64,000 nucleotides of DNA, taken from NCBI RefSeq assembly GCF_009938205.1, contig NZ_AP019654.1:1-64000 (forward strand), given 5' to 3'. The position numbers and the translations under genes were made by a program. Origin of the DNA: Vibrio panuliri (GTDB lineage: Bacteria; Pseudomonadota; Gammaproteobacteria; Enterobacterales; Vibrionaceae). Each line of letters starts with the position of its first letter. Position 1 is the first letter of the stretch. The notes beneath the pieces were generated by a model. It had not been told where the DNA came from. It made no database searches and saw only the letters and a list, made by a program, of their open reading frames with translations. Positions 29,552 to 38,362 of the stretch are shown here, piece after piece.

Positions 29552-30496
29552 CTACTTGGCTGTATCTTGCGGGTAGACATAATCAAGCCATCCCCATTTA
29601 TCTTCCGTGGTGCCGTTAAACAGACCAAAGTAGGCTTCTTGAATCTGTTTGGTGATTGGGCCGCGCTTACCCGTGCCGATTTCGATTTGGTCAACGGTAC
29701 TGACGGGAACGACTTCTGCTGCGGTACCTGTCATAAAGATTTCATCAGCAAGGTACAGAGCTTCACGAGCAATGTTTGCTTCGCGCACTTCGTAGCCCAT
29801 TTCACGAGCGAGTGTCATGATGGAGTCACGAGTGATGCCCGGCAGGATGGCGCTGGTTGCTGGTGGTGTAGATAGCACGCCGTCTTTGACAACAAAAATG
29901 TTCTCACCCGCGCCTTCAGATAAGTACCCATCAACGCTAAGAGCAATGCCTTCCGCATAGCCATGGCGGCGAGCTTCGCCTCCCACTAATAAAGATGACA
30001 GGTAATTCCCGCCCGCTTTTGCGGCGGTAGGAATGGTATTGGGTGCTGAACGGTTCCAGCTTGAAATCATCGCAGCAACGCCATTTTCTAGGGCTTCTTC
30101 ACCAAGGTACGATCCCCAAGGGAAAGCCGCAATCATAAGATCCATTTCCGTGCCTGCTGGTGGGCAGACACCAAGACCAACATTACCTACATAGGCAAGT
30201 GGGCGGATGTAAGCATTATCGAGCTTGTTTTGGCGCAATGTTTCGCGAGTTGCTTCCATGATCTGCTCAACAGAGTAAGGGATAGGGAAGCGATAAATTT
30301 TTGCTGAGTCCTTTAGCCGTTGTGCATGTTCGCGATGACGGAAGATAATAGGACCATTGGGGGTGTTGTAGCAGCGTACCCCTTCAAAGACTGACGTACC
30401 GTAATGCATTGCGTGAGTGAGAACGTGAACCTTCGCCTCAGCCCATGGAACCATTTCACCATTAAACCAAATATAGTCTGCTGTTCTTGTAGCCAT
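29552..30496 (-). CDS. ilvE: Branched-chain amino-acid aminotransferase
   Basis: IlvE performs the last step of leucine, isoleucine and valine synthesis. It is a 314-residue fold type IV PLP enzyme. Visible are [13 protein letters not shown], the PLP-lysine region [27 protein letters not shown] and [12 protein letters not shown]. It lies 12 bp after ilvM and 14 bp before ilvD. Confidence 0.97.
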   Translation of the reverse strand: MATRTADYIWFNGEMVPWAEAKVHVLTHAMHYGTSVFEGVRCYNTPNGPIIFRHREHAQRLKDSAKIYRFPIPYSVEQIMEATRETLRQNKLDNAYIRPLAYVGNVGLGVCPPAGTEMDLMIAAFPWGSYLGEEALENGVAAMISSWNRSAPNTIPTAAKAGGNYLSSLLVGGEARRHGYAEGIALSVDGYLSEGAGENIFVVKDGVLSTPPATSAILPGITRDSIMTLAREMGYEVREANIAREALYLADEIFMTGTAAEVVPVSTVDQIEIGTGKRGPITKQIQEAYFGLFNGTTEDKWGWLDYVYPQDTAK

Positions 30497-30508
30497 TGCT
30501 TGCCTTCC

Positions 30509-30793
30509 TTATGCACAGATTTTTTGTTGGAGGTTGTTGTTTGGTAGTTCATCACGGGCGATTTGAGTGACGTCAACAGTGCGAACATCCCAGAGTTTTT
30601 CAATTTGATTGGTAATAAATGAGATAGGACGATCGCTATCTACAATGATTTCGACACTCGCCACATGACTGGCATGGTTTTGTGTCGCTGCCACTTGCTT
30701 AATGATGAAGCCACGATGGCGAATCACACGGAGAACACGCTCTAATAAAACAGGTTTATCGTCCGCTTTTATATCGAGTAAATATCTTTCCAT
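30509..30793 (-). CDS. ilvM: Acetolactate synthase II small subunit
   Basis: IlvM is the regulatory subunit of acetolactate synthase II. The 94-residue protein is mostly one ACT domain (RYLLDIKADDKPVLLERVLR, then GFIIKQVAATQN). The ATG at 30793 is 1 bp after the ilvG stop codon (30795-30797), so translation is coupled; the frame extends 8 codons further upstream but inside ilvG. Confidence 0.94.
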   Translation of the reverse strand: MERYLLDIKADDKPVLLERVLRVIRHRGFIIKQVAATQNHASHVASVEIIVDSDRPISFITNQIEKLWDVRTVDVTQIARDELPNNNLQQKICA

Positions 30794-30794
30794 T

Positions 30795-32441
30795 TTATGT
30801 GTTCTCCAGCATTTCACTATTCGACGCGCCTGGTGGAACTAGCGGCCATACGTTCTCTTCTTCATCAATTAATACATGCAGTAAGTATGCGGTTTTGCTC
30901 GCTAACATTTCCTTTAAAGCGGGCTCGACTTCTTGTTTGGTGGTAATGGTTTTTCCCGGAATATCAAACGCTTTGGCAAGCGCAACAAAATCAGGGTTGT
31001 CATCTAAAATGGTTTCACTGTGGCGACCATCAAAAAACAGTGACTGCCACTGACGAACCATGCCTAAGCGTTGGTTGTTAAGGAGAACAATTTTGACCGG
31101 AATTTGGCGACGCTTAAGTGTGCCAAGTTCTTGTACGTTCATCATAAACGAGCCATCGCCAGTGATGAGAATCGACTGATCATTTGGCCGAGCAACGGCT
31201 GCTCCCATGGCTGCGGGTAAGCCAAAACCCATGGTGCCAAGGCCTGCCGAAGTGATGAAGTTTTGTGGTTCACGCGGCTGGATATGCTGGGCTGCCCACA
31301 TTTGATGTTGGCCGACATCGGTGGAAACTATCGAGCTGTCAGGCATTAAATCTGATAGTTGCTTTAGAAGGCCCGGTGCAAAAATAAGTTCGCCAGGGTG
31401 GTCATAGCGCCACTTAAAACCACTGCGCAAGCTTTCACTGTGTTTGACCCAAGGCGTGATATCTTGAGTCAGTTCAAGTTGCGGCAAAACTGTGTTGATT
31501 TCGCCGCGTAGCGGCGCATGAGCATGACGCAGTTTATGGATTTCTGCGGCATCAATATCAATGTGGATAATTTTTGCTGTTGGAGCGAAGGTATCGAGTT
31601 TACCTGTCACGCGGTCATCAAAACGCGCACCAACCGCAATCAACAAGTCACACTCTTGAACCACTAAGTTGGCTGCTTTAGTGCCGTGCATTCCCAACAT
31701 ACCTAGGTAGTGTGGGTCATGGCGCTCGATAGTACCCAAACCTTTTAAGGTGCTGACCGCTGGCATTGGGTTAAGACGCAGAAACTCGCGTACGGATTGG
31801 GTCGCATTGCCAAGTTGTACACCACCACCGACATACAATACTGGGCGTGAGCTTTGCGCGAGTAGTTGTTGCGCTTTGGCAATCGCTTCGGCACTGGCTA
31901 CCGGCATGGCTGGTGGTGTAAAGGGTGGTAAATCGGTAACGGGGGCTTGGGCAAGCTGGACATCTTTGGCGATATCGACAATCACAGGACCGGGACGCCC
32001 AGTTTTTGCAACTTCAAACGCTTCAGCCATTGTTGGTGCGAGTTCGTTGATGTCAGTAACGAGATAGCTATGTTTGGTACAGGAGAGTGACATTCCGATC
32101 ACATCCATTTCCTGAAATGCATCGGTACCTATGTGTGAGCTAGCGACCTGCCCAGTGATGGCAACAAGTGGTATGGAGTCCATAAATGCATCAGCAAGAC
32201 CGGTCACTAAATTTGTGGCTCCTGGCCCTGATGTCGCCATGCATACTGCGACTTGCTGAGTGGAACGTGCCATACCAATTGCAGCCATGGCAGCACCTTG
32301 TTCATGACGACAAAGGATGTGTTCAACCCCACCGTCATAGAGTGCATCGTAGATGGGCATGATGGCCCCTCCTGGGTAACCAAAAACCGTCTTGATGCCT
32401 TGTTGCTGTAATGCGGCAACGACTAATTCTGCACCTGTCAT
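30795..32441 (-). CDS. ilvG: Acetolactate synthase II large subunit
   Basis: IlvG is the ThDP- and FAD-dependent catalytic subunit that makes acetolactate and acetohydroxybutyrate. The protein has 548 residues: N-terminal ThDP-binding half ([36 protein letters not shown]), central FAD-associated domain, and C-terminal pyrophosphate-binding motif [20 protein letters not shown]. The frame is intact, unlike the frameshifted ilvG of E. coli K-12. It is the first structural gene of the operon. Confidence 0.97.
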   Translation of the reverse strand: MTGAELVVAALQQQGIKTVFGYPGGAIMPIYDALYDGGVEHILCRHEQGAAMAAIGMARSTQQVAVCMATSGPGATNLVTGLADAFMDSIPLVAITGQVASSHIGTDAFQEMDVIGMSLSCTKHSYLVTDINELAPTMAEAFEVAKTGRPGPVIVDIAKDVQLAQAPVTDLPPFTPPAMPVASAEAIAKAQQLLAQSSRPVLYVGGGVQLGNATQSVREFLRLNPMPAVSTLKGLGTIERHDPHYLGMLGMHGTKAANLVVQECDLLIAVGARFDDRVTGKLDTFAPTAKIIHIDIDAAEIHKLRHAHAPLRGEINTVLPQLELTQDITPWVKHSESLRSGFKWRYDHPGELIFAPGLLKQLSDLMPDSSIVSTDVGQHQMWAAQHIQPREPQNFITSAGLGTMGFGLPAAMGAAVARPNDQSILITGDGSFMMNVQELGTLKRRQIPVKIVLLNNQRLGMVRQWQSLFFDGRHSETILDDNPDFVALAKAFDIPGKTITTKQEVEPALKEMLASKTAYLLHVLIDEEENVWPLVPPGASNSEMLENT

Positions 32442-32646
32442 TGTCCGCCTCCTGCGCTACCGAAATAGCATTCCTTGTATTGTTTGCACTTCATGTGCAC
32501 TCCCATTCTTCCTGTCGTCGCTTAGCTGAAGCCTTTCAAGCCAAGAGATTGCTTTATAATTCTTACCCGTCAGAGCAAGCGTTAACGACTTGCTTTGATT
32601 GATATAGTTGCTGTCTGCACTGCATAAAAATAGTCAAAATGATTGT

Positions 32647-32680
32647 AAAAAAACCCCCGAACCTTTCAGTGCGGGGGTTT
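32647..32680 (-). terminator. ilv operon attenuator
   Basis: On the minus strand AAACCCCCG (with 32680-32672) pairs with CGGGGGTTT (32659-32651) and is followed by four more T. It lies 28 bp after the leader-peptide stop and about 205 bp before ilvG, the classic place for a transcription attenuator. Confidence 0.9.
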
Positions 32681-32707
32681 ATCTAATTCTTGGCTTTCTT
32701 TCGCCCA

Positions 32708-32782
32708 CTAGACCCCGCGCGATCCGATAATGACCACGATAATCAGGGCAATCAGTGAATGTAAGCGGGCGTTCAAGTTCAT
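32708..32782 (-). CDS. ilvL: ilvGMEDA operon leader peptide
   Basis: This 24-codon frame has ATG at 32780-32782 and TAG at 32708-32710. It reads MNLNARLHSLIALIIVVIIG and ends SRGV. Within the 24 residues there are five Ile, four Leu and three Val, with a dense ALIIVVII block just before the attenuator. Ribosome stalling at these codons when charged Ile, Val or Leu tRNA is scarce would favour an antiterminator. The sequence is different from E. coli IlvL but has the same logic. Confidence 0.9.
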   Translation of the reverse strand: MNLNARLHSLIALIIVVIIGSRGV

Positions 32783-32841
32783 TCTAATTTCTTCGTTGTT
32801 GTGTTTGCGTAATATGTTACGTCTAAGTTTGCATCTCTAGT

Positions 32842-32869
32842 GGTATCACATATTTCCGTTAATTGACAA
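32842..32869 (-). promoter_or_regulatory. Probable ilvLGMEDA promoter
   Basis: On the minus strand TTGTCA (32869-32864), a 16-bp spacer and GATACC (32847-32842) form a plausible sigma-70 promoter about 60 bp upstream of the leader peptide. The -10 is weak, so this is tentative. Confidence 0.5.
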
Positions 32870-32975
32870 GCAAAAACTCATTCTTTTTTCACATTATCTC
32901 AGCAACTCGCCACGCTATATAACAATAACGCTATAAAAATGAGCGTTTGAATTGGTTGAGTGAATAAGGAAAATT

Positions 32976-34499
32976 ATGGGGTTAGCGGTGGTGTATAGCC
33001 GAGCATCTGTAGGTGTTGAAGCGCCATTGGTGACGGTGGAAGTGCATATTAGCAACGGCATGCCGGGGTTTGCGTTAGTGGGGTTACCGGAGACCACGGT
33101 GAAAGAGTCTCGTGATCGAGTGAGGAGCGCAATTATTAACTCTCGATTTGAGTTTCCTGCTAAACGCATTACCGTGAACCTTGCGCCGGCAGACTTACCC
33201 AAGGAGGGAGGGCGATTTGATTTGCCGATCGCGCTGGGCATTTTGGCAGCTTCACAGCAAGTGCCACTTAACGCGCTACAAGATCAGGAGTTTATCGGCG
33301 AGCTCGCTTTGTCGGGAGAGTTACGGGCAGTAAAAGGGGTACTACCTGCGGCGTTGACAGTGCAAAACCAAGGTCGTCGTTTAGTGGTCCCGAGAGTGAA
33401 TGGTGATCAAGCAGCATTAGTTGGGAGAGAAGTGCATAAATCTGCGGAGAGCTTAGTCGCGGTTTGTGCGGACTTGTGTGGTCAACAAACACTGCAATTG
33501 CACCAAAGTGATGTGGAGAAATCCCCGGTAAACTCCGGTCGTGATTTGCAGGATATTATTGGTCAGCAGCAAGGTAAGCGTGCGCTTGAAATTGCTGCTG
33601 CCGGGCATCATAACTTGTTGTTTCTTGGGCCACCAGGTACAGGAAAAACCATGCTCGCCTCGCGTTTAAGTGACTTGTTGCCAGAGATGTCCGATGCAGA
33701 AGCGATGGAGTCGGCGTCTGTTGCTTCGCTAACACAGCAGGAGATCAATCAGCACAATTGGAAGTTACGTCCTTTTCGCGCTCCCCATCACTCAAGCTCT
33801 ATGGCTGCTTTGGTGGGCGGCGGGTCTATCCCGAGACCTGGTGAGATATCGTTAGCACACAATGGCTTATTGTTTCTTGATGAAATGCCGGAATTTGAGC
33901 GTAAGGTATTGGATGCGCTCCGTGAACCCTTGGAGTCAGGGGAAATCATTATTTCGCGAGCACAGGGGAAAGTCCGTTTTCCAGCGCGTTTTCAATTGAT
34001 TGGTGCTCTTAACCCAAGCCCTTCGGGTCATTATGATGCGAGCCACTCGCAAGGAAACCCTCAAGCGGCACTGCGTTACGTGAGTCGTTTGTCAGGGCCT
34101 TTATTAGATCGTTTCGACATGTCGATCGAGATTCCATCGCTGCCAAAAGGGACGTTGGCAGCGGGAGGAGATCGGGGGGAAAGCACGCCAATCGTTAAGC
34201 AGCGTGTGCTACATGCGCGGGAGATTATGTTAGCTCGTAGTGGTAAGGCGAATGCTTTACTGGAGAGTCGTGAAATAGAGCGCGACTGCCATTTACAAAG
34301 CGCTGATGCGCAGTTTTTAGAGCAGGCATTGCATCGACTCGGCCTCTCGATTCGTGCCTATCATCGCATCATAAAGGTCGCACGCACTATCGCTGATCTT
34401 GCGGGAGAGGCGCAGATTACTCGCAGTCATCTTGCTGAGGCTTTAGGTTACCGCGCGATGGATCGCTTGTTGAAGCATTTACATGCGCAAGCGGTGTAA
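32976..34499 (+). CDS. comM: ComM (YifB), AAA+ helicase of natural transformation
   Basis: ComM is a hexameric AAA+ helicase that promotes branch migration of incoming DNA during natural transformation in Vibrio. The 507-residue protein has an N-terminal Lon-like domain (about 1-170, LAVVYSRASVGVEAPLVTVE), an Mg-chelatase-type ATPase with Walker A FLGPPGTGKTMLA (about 215-225) and Walker B LLFLDEMPEF, and a C-terminal domain with LSIRAYHRIIKVARTIADL. It is divergent from the ilv operon and followed by a terminator. Confidence 0.95.
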   Translation: MGLAVVYSRASVGVEAPLVTVEVHISNGMPGFALVGLPETTVKESRDRVRSAIINSRFEFPAKRITVNLAPADLPKEGGRFDLPIALGILAASQQVPLNALQDQEFIGELALSGELRAVKGVLPAALTVQNQGRRLVVPRVNGDQAALVGREVHKSAESLVAVCADLCGQQTLQLHQSDVEKSPVNSGRDLQDIIGQQQGKRALEIAAAGHHNLLFLGPPGTGKTMLASRLSDLLPEMSDAEAMESASVASLTQQEINQHNWKLRPFRAPHHSSSMAALVGGGSIPRPGEISLAHNGLLFLDEMPEFERKVLDALREPLESGEIIISRAQGKVRFPARFQLIGALNPSPSGHYDASHSQGNPQAALRYVSRLSGPLLDRFDMSIEIPSLPKGTLAAGGDRGESTPIVKQRVLHAREIMLARSGKANALLESREIERDCHLQSADAQFLEQALHRLGLSIRAYHRIIKVARTIADLAGEAQITRSHLAEALGYRAMDRLLKHLHAQAV

Positions 34500-34509
34500 A
34501 GCTCTCAGC

Positions 34510-34534
34510 AAACCCACCTTACTCGGTGGGTTTT
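34510..34534 (+). terminator. Rho-independent terminator of comM
   Basis: A 9-bp stem (AAACCCACC, 34510-34518 with 34525-34533) with a 6-base loop and T tail; it may also serve the convergent gene. Confidence 0.8.
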
Positions 34535-34552
34535 ATGATTCCGTGTGGCAGA

Positions 34553-35536
34553 TTAAAACTGGTAGTTCATACCGACAGACATGATTAGCTCATTTTTGTC
34601 GTAAAAGTCGATGTTTGAATCTGTGCTACCAAAGCCAGCGAATGAAATAAATGACCAATCTTGCCAGTCCATGACGTTCGCATACTCGTAAGCGGCAAAC
34701 AGGCTGAGTTCATCATCTTCACGGGTCGCGTTAAAGATTGGGTTCTCAGCATCGTACTCACGGGTATCAAATCCGGCAGTTAGGGCAAACTGATGGCGAT
34801 TTAGGAACTTAAAGTAGCTTAATTCCACTCCGTAGCCTTTAAAACTATTGGCATCCCCATCAGCGTCTGAGCTGATAAAAGAGAGGCGTGGTTTTAGCAT
34901 CGTGGTTCTATCCACCATGTATTTGTAGTCGGTTCGAAAGAAGAATGTATCTGCATCGCGGCTCAGTTTGTCTCTCTGCGCTGTATCCGTGGTGAACTCA
35001 TAGCCAGAGCGTTCATTTTCAACATCTCTGTTTCCATATGCCATATCGACAGAAAATTTGCTACCAGCAAGGTTTTCAACCTTCAGGCGATATGCGTTAC
35101 CTTCTTCATCGGTGGTTTGGCGGTTTTGGGCTTGAAATGGATCGGCCCATACTTCGCCGGACATGATGGTAGGTAAAAAAGAGGCATCAATGATCATGCC
35201 TGACGCCAATTGGTATTTGTAACCCATTTCAAAAGCGAGTGTACCAGTGGCGATATCGTCACGGGAGGTACCCATATAGAACTGCTGGTTGAGATCGCTG
35301 CCAAACGTATAGGCGAGGTTACCAAGAGGTAGGATGAGCCCACCACTAACCGAGTCGTTGGTTTGATTTAAACCTTTGAGGTTTTTATTATCATCATCAG
35401 TATTAAGGTTTGACTCAACGGAGAAAAAACCAGCGTTTAAAGATATCTCACCAGAAAATCCAGCATTTTCAGAAAGTTGAGCAAAGCTTGCGCTGGAGAT
35501 GAGTGCCAGCGTAAGTAGAGAATATTTAACGTCCAT
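34553..35536 (-). CDS. DUF2860 family probable outer-membrane beta-barrel protein
   Basis: The 327-residue protein has a signal peptide (LLTLALISSASFA, cut near residue 19). The mature part alternates polar and aromatic/hydrophobic residues as in beta-strands and ends in a C-terminal phenylalanine (NYQF), the usual signal for outer-membrane barrels. From memory it belongs to DUF2860, a family found mainly in vibrios with no established function. It is a single gene between comM and yihG. A porin-like or structural role is possible but not shown. Confidence 0.75.
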   Translation of the reverse strand: MDVKYSLLTLALISSASFAQLSENAGFSGEISLNAGFFSVESNLNTDDDNKNLKGLNQTNDSVSGGLILPLGNLAYTFGSDLNQQFYMGTSRDDIATGTLAFEMGYKYQLASGMIIDASFLPTIMSGEVWADPFQAQNRQTTDEEGNAYRLKVENLAGSKFSVDMAYGNRDVENERSGYEFTTDTAQRDKLSRDADTFFFRTDYKYMVDRTTMLKPRLSFISSDADGDANSFKGYGVELSYFKFLNRHQFALTAGFDTREYDAENPIFNATREDDELSLFAAYEYANVMDWQDWSFISFAGFGSTDSNIDFYDKNELIMSVGMNYQF

Positions 35537-35709
35537 GATCCCTCGTTATCGTATGTTACTTCCCACCTGGTCCTTGGTTGAAAAATCGGCAAGCGTTAAT
35601 CTAGTGTGAGCAACAAATCTGACCAATTGAGTCGCTGTTCCAAACTACGGGTGGGTTTGTATAATGCCTATCAAATTGTTATTCGGTACAAATTTTAACC
35701 TGATTGATT

Positions 35710-36645
35710 ATGTTGGCGTATTTACTCTTTTTTATCAATGCATCACTGGTATTTATCAACTCTGCTTTGATGTCGCTAATTATCTGTTTGTTAGCACTAT
35801 TCAAATTGATACTACCAATTAAAATCTTCAGACATTGGATAACCTATAGTGCAAATAAGATTATGTGGTTATGGGCAACCATCAATGGTGTGATCTTACG
35901 CGTCACTAATAATGTCGAATGGGATATCAAGGGGGTAGAAGGTTTAAGCCAAGATGGGTGGTATTTGCTGATTAGTAACCATCGTAGTTGGACTGATATT
36001 GTGGTGTTGTGCTGCGTGTTTAAAGACAGTATTCCGATGCCTAAATTTTTCCTCAAACAGCAACTACTCTACGTTCCATTTATTGGCATGGCATGCTGGG
36101 CGTTAGATATGCCATTTATGCGTCGCTACTCGCGGGAGTACTTGCTCCGTAACCCAGAGAAGCGTGGGCAAGACCTTCACACAACACGCCGTTCTTGTGC
36201 CAAGTTTAAACACACACCAACCACGGTAGTAAACTATGTTGAAGGCACTCGTTTTACTGCCGAGAAACATGCTAAGAGCAAAGCTGGCTATCAGTACTTG
36301 TTGCAGCCGAAATCAGGTGGCATCGCGTACACTTTGGCGGCAATGGGGGAGCAGTTTGATCACATTATTGATGTGACAATTGGTTATCCTGATAACCGCA
36401 TTCAACCGTTTAAAGATCTGCTGATGGGTAAAATGAAGCGGATTGTGGTGGATGTTGAGTTACTGCCCGTTGATGAGAGGGTAACAGGGGATTACTTCAA
36501 CGATAAGAAGTACAAACGACAGTTTCAGCTGTGGCTTGATGATGTGTGGCAAGGTAAAGATGCCAAACTCGATAAAATTTACCAGCCTTTACCACACCAG
36601 AGTGAGACTGAAATGACATCAACGCAATCAAACCATACATTGTGA
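35710..36645 (+). CDS. yihG: YihG-type acyltransferase
   Basis: This inner-membrane PlsC-like acyltransferase is about 311 residues. The N-terminal hydrophobic segments (about 1-45) are followed by the catalytic H-x4-D motif in LLISNHRSWTDIVVL and the second block VEGTRFT. YLLISNHRSW, MACWALDMPFMRRYSREYLL and TTRRSCAKF are close to E. coli YihG, which has been linked to lysophospholipid acylation. A TTG two codons upstream (35704) is an alternative start. It neighbours dsbA and srkA, as in E. coli. Confidence 0.9.
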   Translation: MLAYLLFFINASLVFINSALMSLIICLLALFKLILPIKIFRHWITYSANKIMWLWATINGVILRVTNNVEWDIKGVEGLSQDGWYLLISNHRSWTDIVVLCCVFKDSIPMPKFFLKQQLLYVPFIGMACWALDMPFMRRYSREYLLRNPEKRGQDLHTTRRSCAKFKHTPTTVVNYVEGTRFTAEKHAKSKAGYQYLLQPKSGGIAYTLAAMGEQFDHIIDVTIGYPDNRIQPFKDLLMGKMKRIVVDVELLPVDERVTGDYFNDKKYKRQFQLWLDDVWQGKDAKLDKIYQPLPHQSETEMTSTQSNHTL

Positions 36646-36654
36646 GTAGAGACT

Positions 36655-36681
36655 AAAAAGGAGCTGCTAGAGCTCCTTTTT
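36655..36681. terminator. Bidirectional terminator between yihG and dsbA
   Basis: An 11-bp perfect stem (AAAAAGGAGCT, 36655-36665 with 36671-36681) has T tracts on both strands between two convergent genes. Confidence 0.88.
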
Positions 36682-36692
36682 ACTTAATGGGG

Positions 36693-37295
36693 TTATTTGA
36701 GAGTCAACAGATAGTTCACTAACTCAAAGTACTCATCAATGCTGGTGATTGAACCCGCTTCAACGAGGTATTTGTTGTTCACAATGACTGCTGGAACACC
36801 CGCAAGACCGCTGTCGTTGAACTGTTTGTCCATTCGACGAACAATCGAGTCCACCGCAAAGCCATTGTAGGCAGCATCAAACTTTTTCGCATCGACTCCT
36901 TCATCAAGGAAGATTTGACGGATCTCTTCGACATTCTTCGGACCTTTGCGCATGTTATGGATGCGGTTAAACATGATTGGTGCCATTTTGTCTTCAATCT
37001 TGAGCACGATCATCGTCGCGAATGCTTTGCTCATCGGTAAGCCCATCGCACCACCCATGAAGGATACGTGGTTTTTTTGTAGCTTAACGCCTTCTGGTAA
37101 TTGCTGCTTTAACTGACGAATAATTGGGTCAAAAGTATTACAGTGTGGGCAGTAAAAAGAGAAGAACTCAGTGACAACCGGCTTTTTCGCTGGCTCAAGG
37201 TCGAGTACTTTGTAGTAGTCACCTTCGGTAAATTTAGCTGCCTGAACCGAAAAGCTCAGTACTAAGGTTGTAAATAGTGCAAACAGCTTTTTCAT
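36693..37295 (-). CDS. dsbA: DsbA/TcpG thiol:disulfide oxidoreductase
   Basis: DsbA introduces disulfide bonds into periplasmic proteins. The 200-residue precursor has a signal peptide ([15 protein letters not shown], mature protein from about residue 20). The active site is CPHC at residues 49-52 (30-33 of the mature protein), and the cis-proline loop is in AGVPAVIV. The ATG at 37295 has GGAG 6 nt before it; an upstream ATG at 37307 is less likely. It is close to V. cholerae TcpG. It lies 27 bp downstream of srkA, as in E. coli where srkA and dsbA are co-transcribed. Confidence 0.96.
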   Translation of the reverse strand: MKKLFALFTTLVLSFSVQAAKFTEGDYYKVLDLEPAKKPVVTEFFSFYCPHCNTFDPIIRQLKQQLPEGVKLQKNHVSFMGGAMGLPMSKAFATMIVLKIEDKMAPIMFNRIHNMRKGPKNVEEIRQIFLDEGVDAKKFDAAYNGFAVDSIVRRMDKQFNDSGLAGVPAVIVNNKYLVEAGSITSIDEYFELVNYLLTLK

Positions 37296-37322
37296 TATAT
37301 TCTCCATCTAAGTTTGCGTTGC

Positions 37323-38309
37323 TTACCATTGAGGCGTCAGTGATAGTGGTGGTTCGTTAAGCACAGAAATCTGCTCTTTAAATGCCAGCACCTGACTTTC
37401 CCAGTACTTTGGATCATTAAACCAAGGAAAGGCAATTGGAAATGCAGGATCCTGCCATCTTTTTGCTAACCATGCCATATAGTGCACCATACGTAGACCG
37501 CGTAATGGCTCAATAAGTTTCAACTCGCTCATATTGAAGTCGCTAAACTCTTGGTACGCTTCAAGAACGATATCGAGTTGCATCATTTTATCGGCGCGAT
37601 CACCGTTGAGCAGCATCCAGAGGTCTTGTACGGCAGGACCATTGCGAGCATCATCCAGATCGACAAACATCGGTCCGTCACGCCAGAGAATATTGCCAGG
37701 GTGACAGTCTCCATGTAGGCGTAAAACTTGTGTTGGCGCTTGCCAATGCTGCTCGATTTGACCAATTAACATATCCAAGTCATTAAAGAAGGCATTCTCT
37801 AAATGCATTGGGATAAATGTCGATTGTTGGAGGATTTTACGTGGTTGATAGAGATATTCATCTAAGCTAATCGTTGGACGATGCGCAAAAGGTTGGCGAG
37901 ACCCCACTTTATGAATTCGTCCCATGAAGCGACCTACGCCTTCCAGCTGCTCTAAGTTGTCCACTTCAAATTGACGACCTCCAACACTGGCAAACAGAGC
38001 AAATAAGTAACCTTGATGTTCATGCAAAGTATGGCCATTGATTCGACACGGAGGTGCGACGGGGATATCCGCGTCGATGAGCTCTAGGGTAAAGTCATGC
38101 TCTTCTTGGATTTGCTCGCGGCTCCAACGTTCAGGGCGGTAAAATTTCACCACATAACGCTGGCGCTCTTCATCAGTAAACTGATAGACGCGATTTTCAT
38201 AACTATTTAGGGCTAAAAATCCCGATTCTGCTCGCACCCCGATGCTTTCGAGGGCATACCACATAAAATCTGGGGTGAGCGCTTCAAAGTTAAATGCTGT
38301 ATCTGACAT
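37323..38309 (-). CDS. srkA: Stress response kinase SrkA (RdoA/YihE)
   Basis: SrkA is a Ser/Thr kinase of the APH/choline-kinase fold; the E. coli protein is under Cpx control and counters stress-induced death. The 328-residue protein has the catalytic loop LRLHGDCHPGNILW and the metal-binding MFVDLDDARNGP, with VVKFYRPERWS as the nucleotide-binding lysine region. It forms a probable two-gene operon with dsbA. Confidence 0.94.
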   Translation of the reverse strand: MSDTAFNFEALTPDFMWYALESIGVRAESGFLALNSYENRVYQFTDEERQRYVVKFYRPERWSREQIQEEHDFTLELIDADIPVAPPCRINGHTLHEHQGYLFALFASVGGRQFEVDNLEQLEGVGRFMGRIHKVGSRQPFAHRPTISLDEYLYQPRKILQQSTFIPMHLENAFFNDLDMLIGQIEQHWQAPTQVLRLHGDCHPGNILWRDGPMFVDLDDARNGPAVQDLWMLLNGDRADKMMQLDIVLEAYQEFSDFNMSELKLIEPLRGLRMVHYMAWLAKRWQDPAFPIAFPWFNDPKYWESQVLAFKEQISVLNEPPLSLTPQW

Positions 38310-38317
38310 ATATAAAT

Positions 38318-38341
38318 AAAGGGCTCATTACTGAGCCCTTT
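38318..38341 (-). terminator. Terminator of ccoG
   Basis: A 10-bp perfect stem (AAAGGGCTCA, 38318-38327 with 38332-38341) with a 4-base loop separates ccoG from srkA. The minus strand tail is only moderately T-rich. Confidence 0.7.
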
Positions 38342-38362
38342 CCGTATCCTTGGTTAGTTAGG

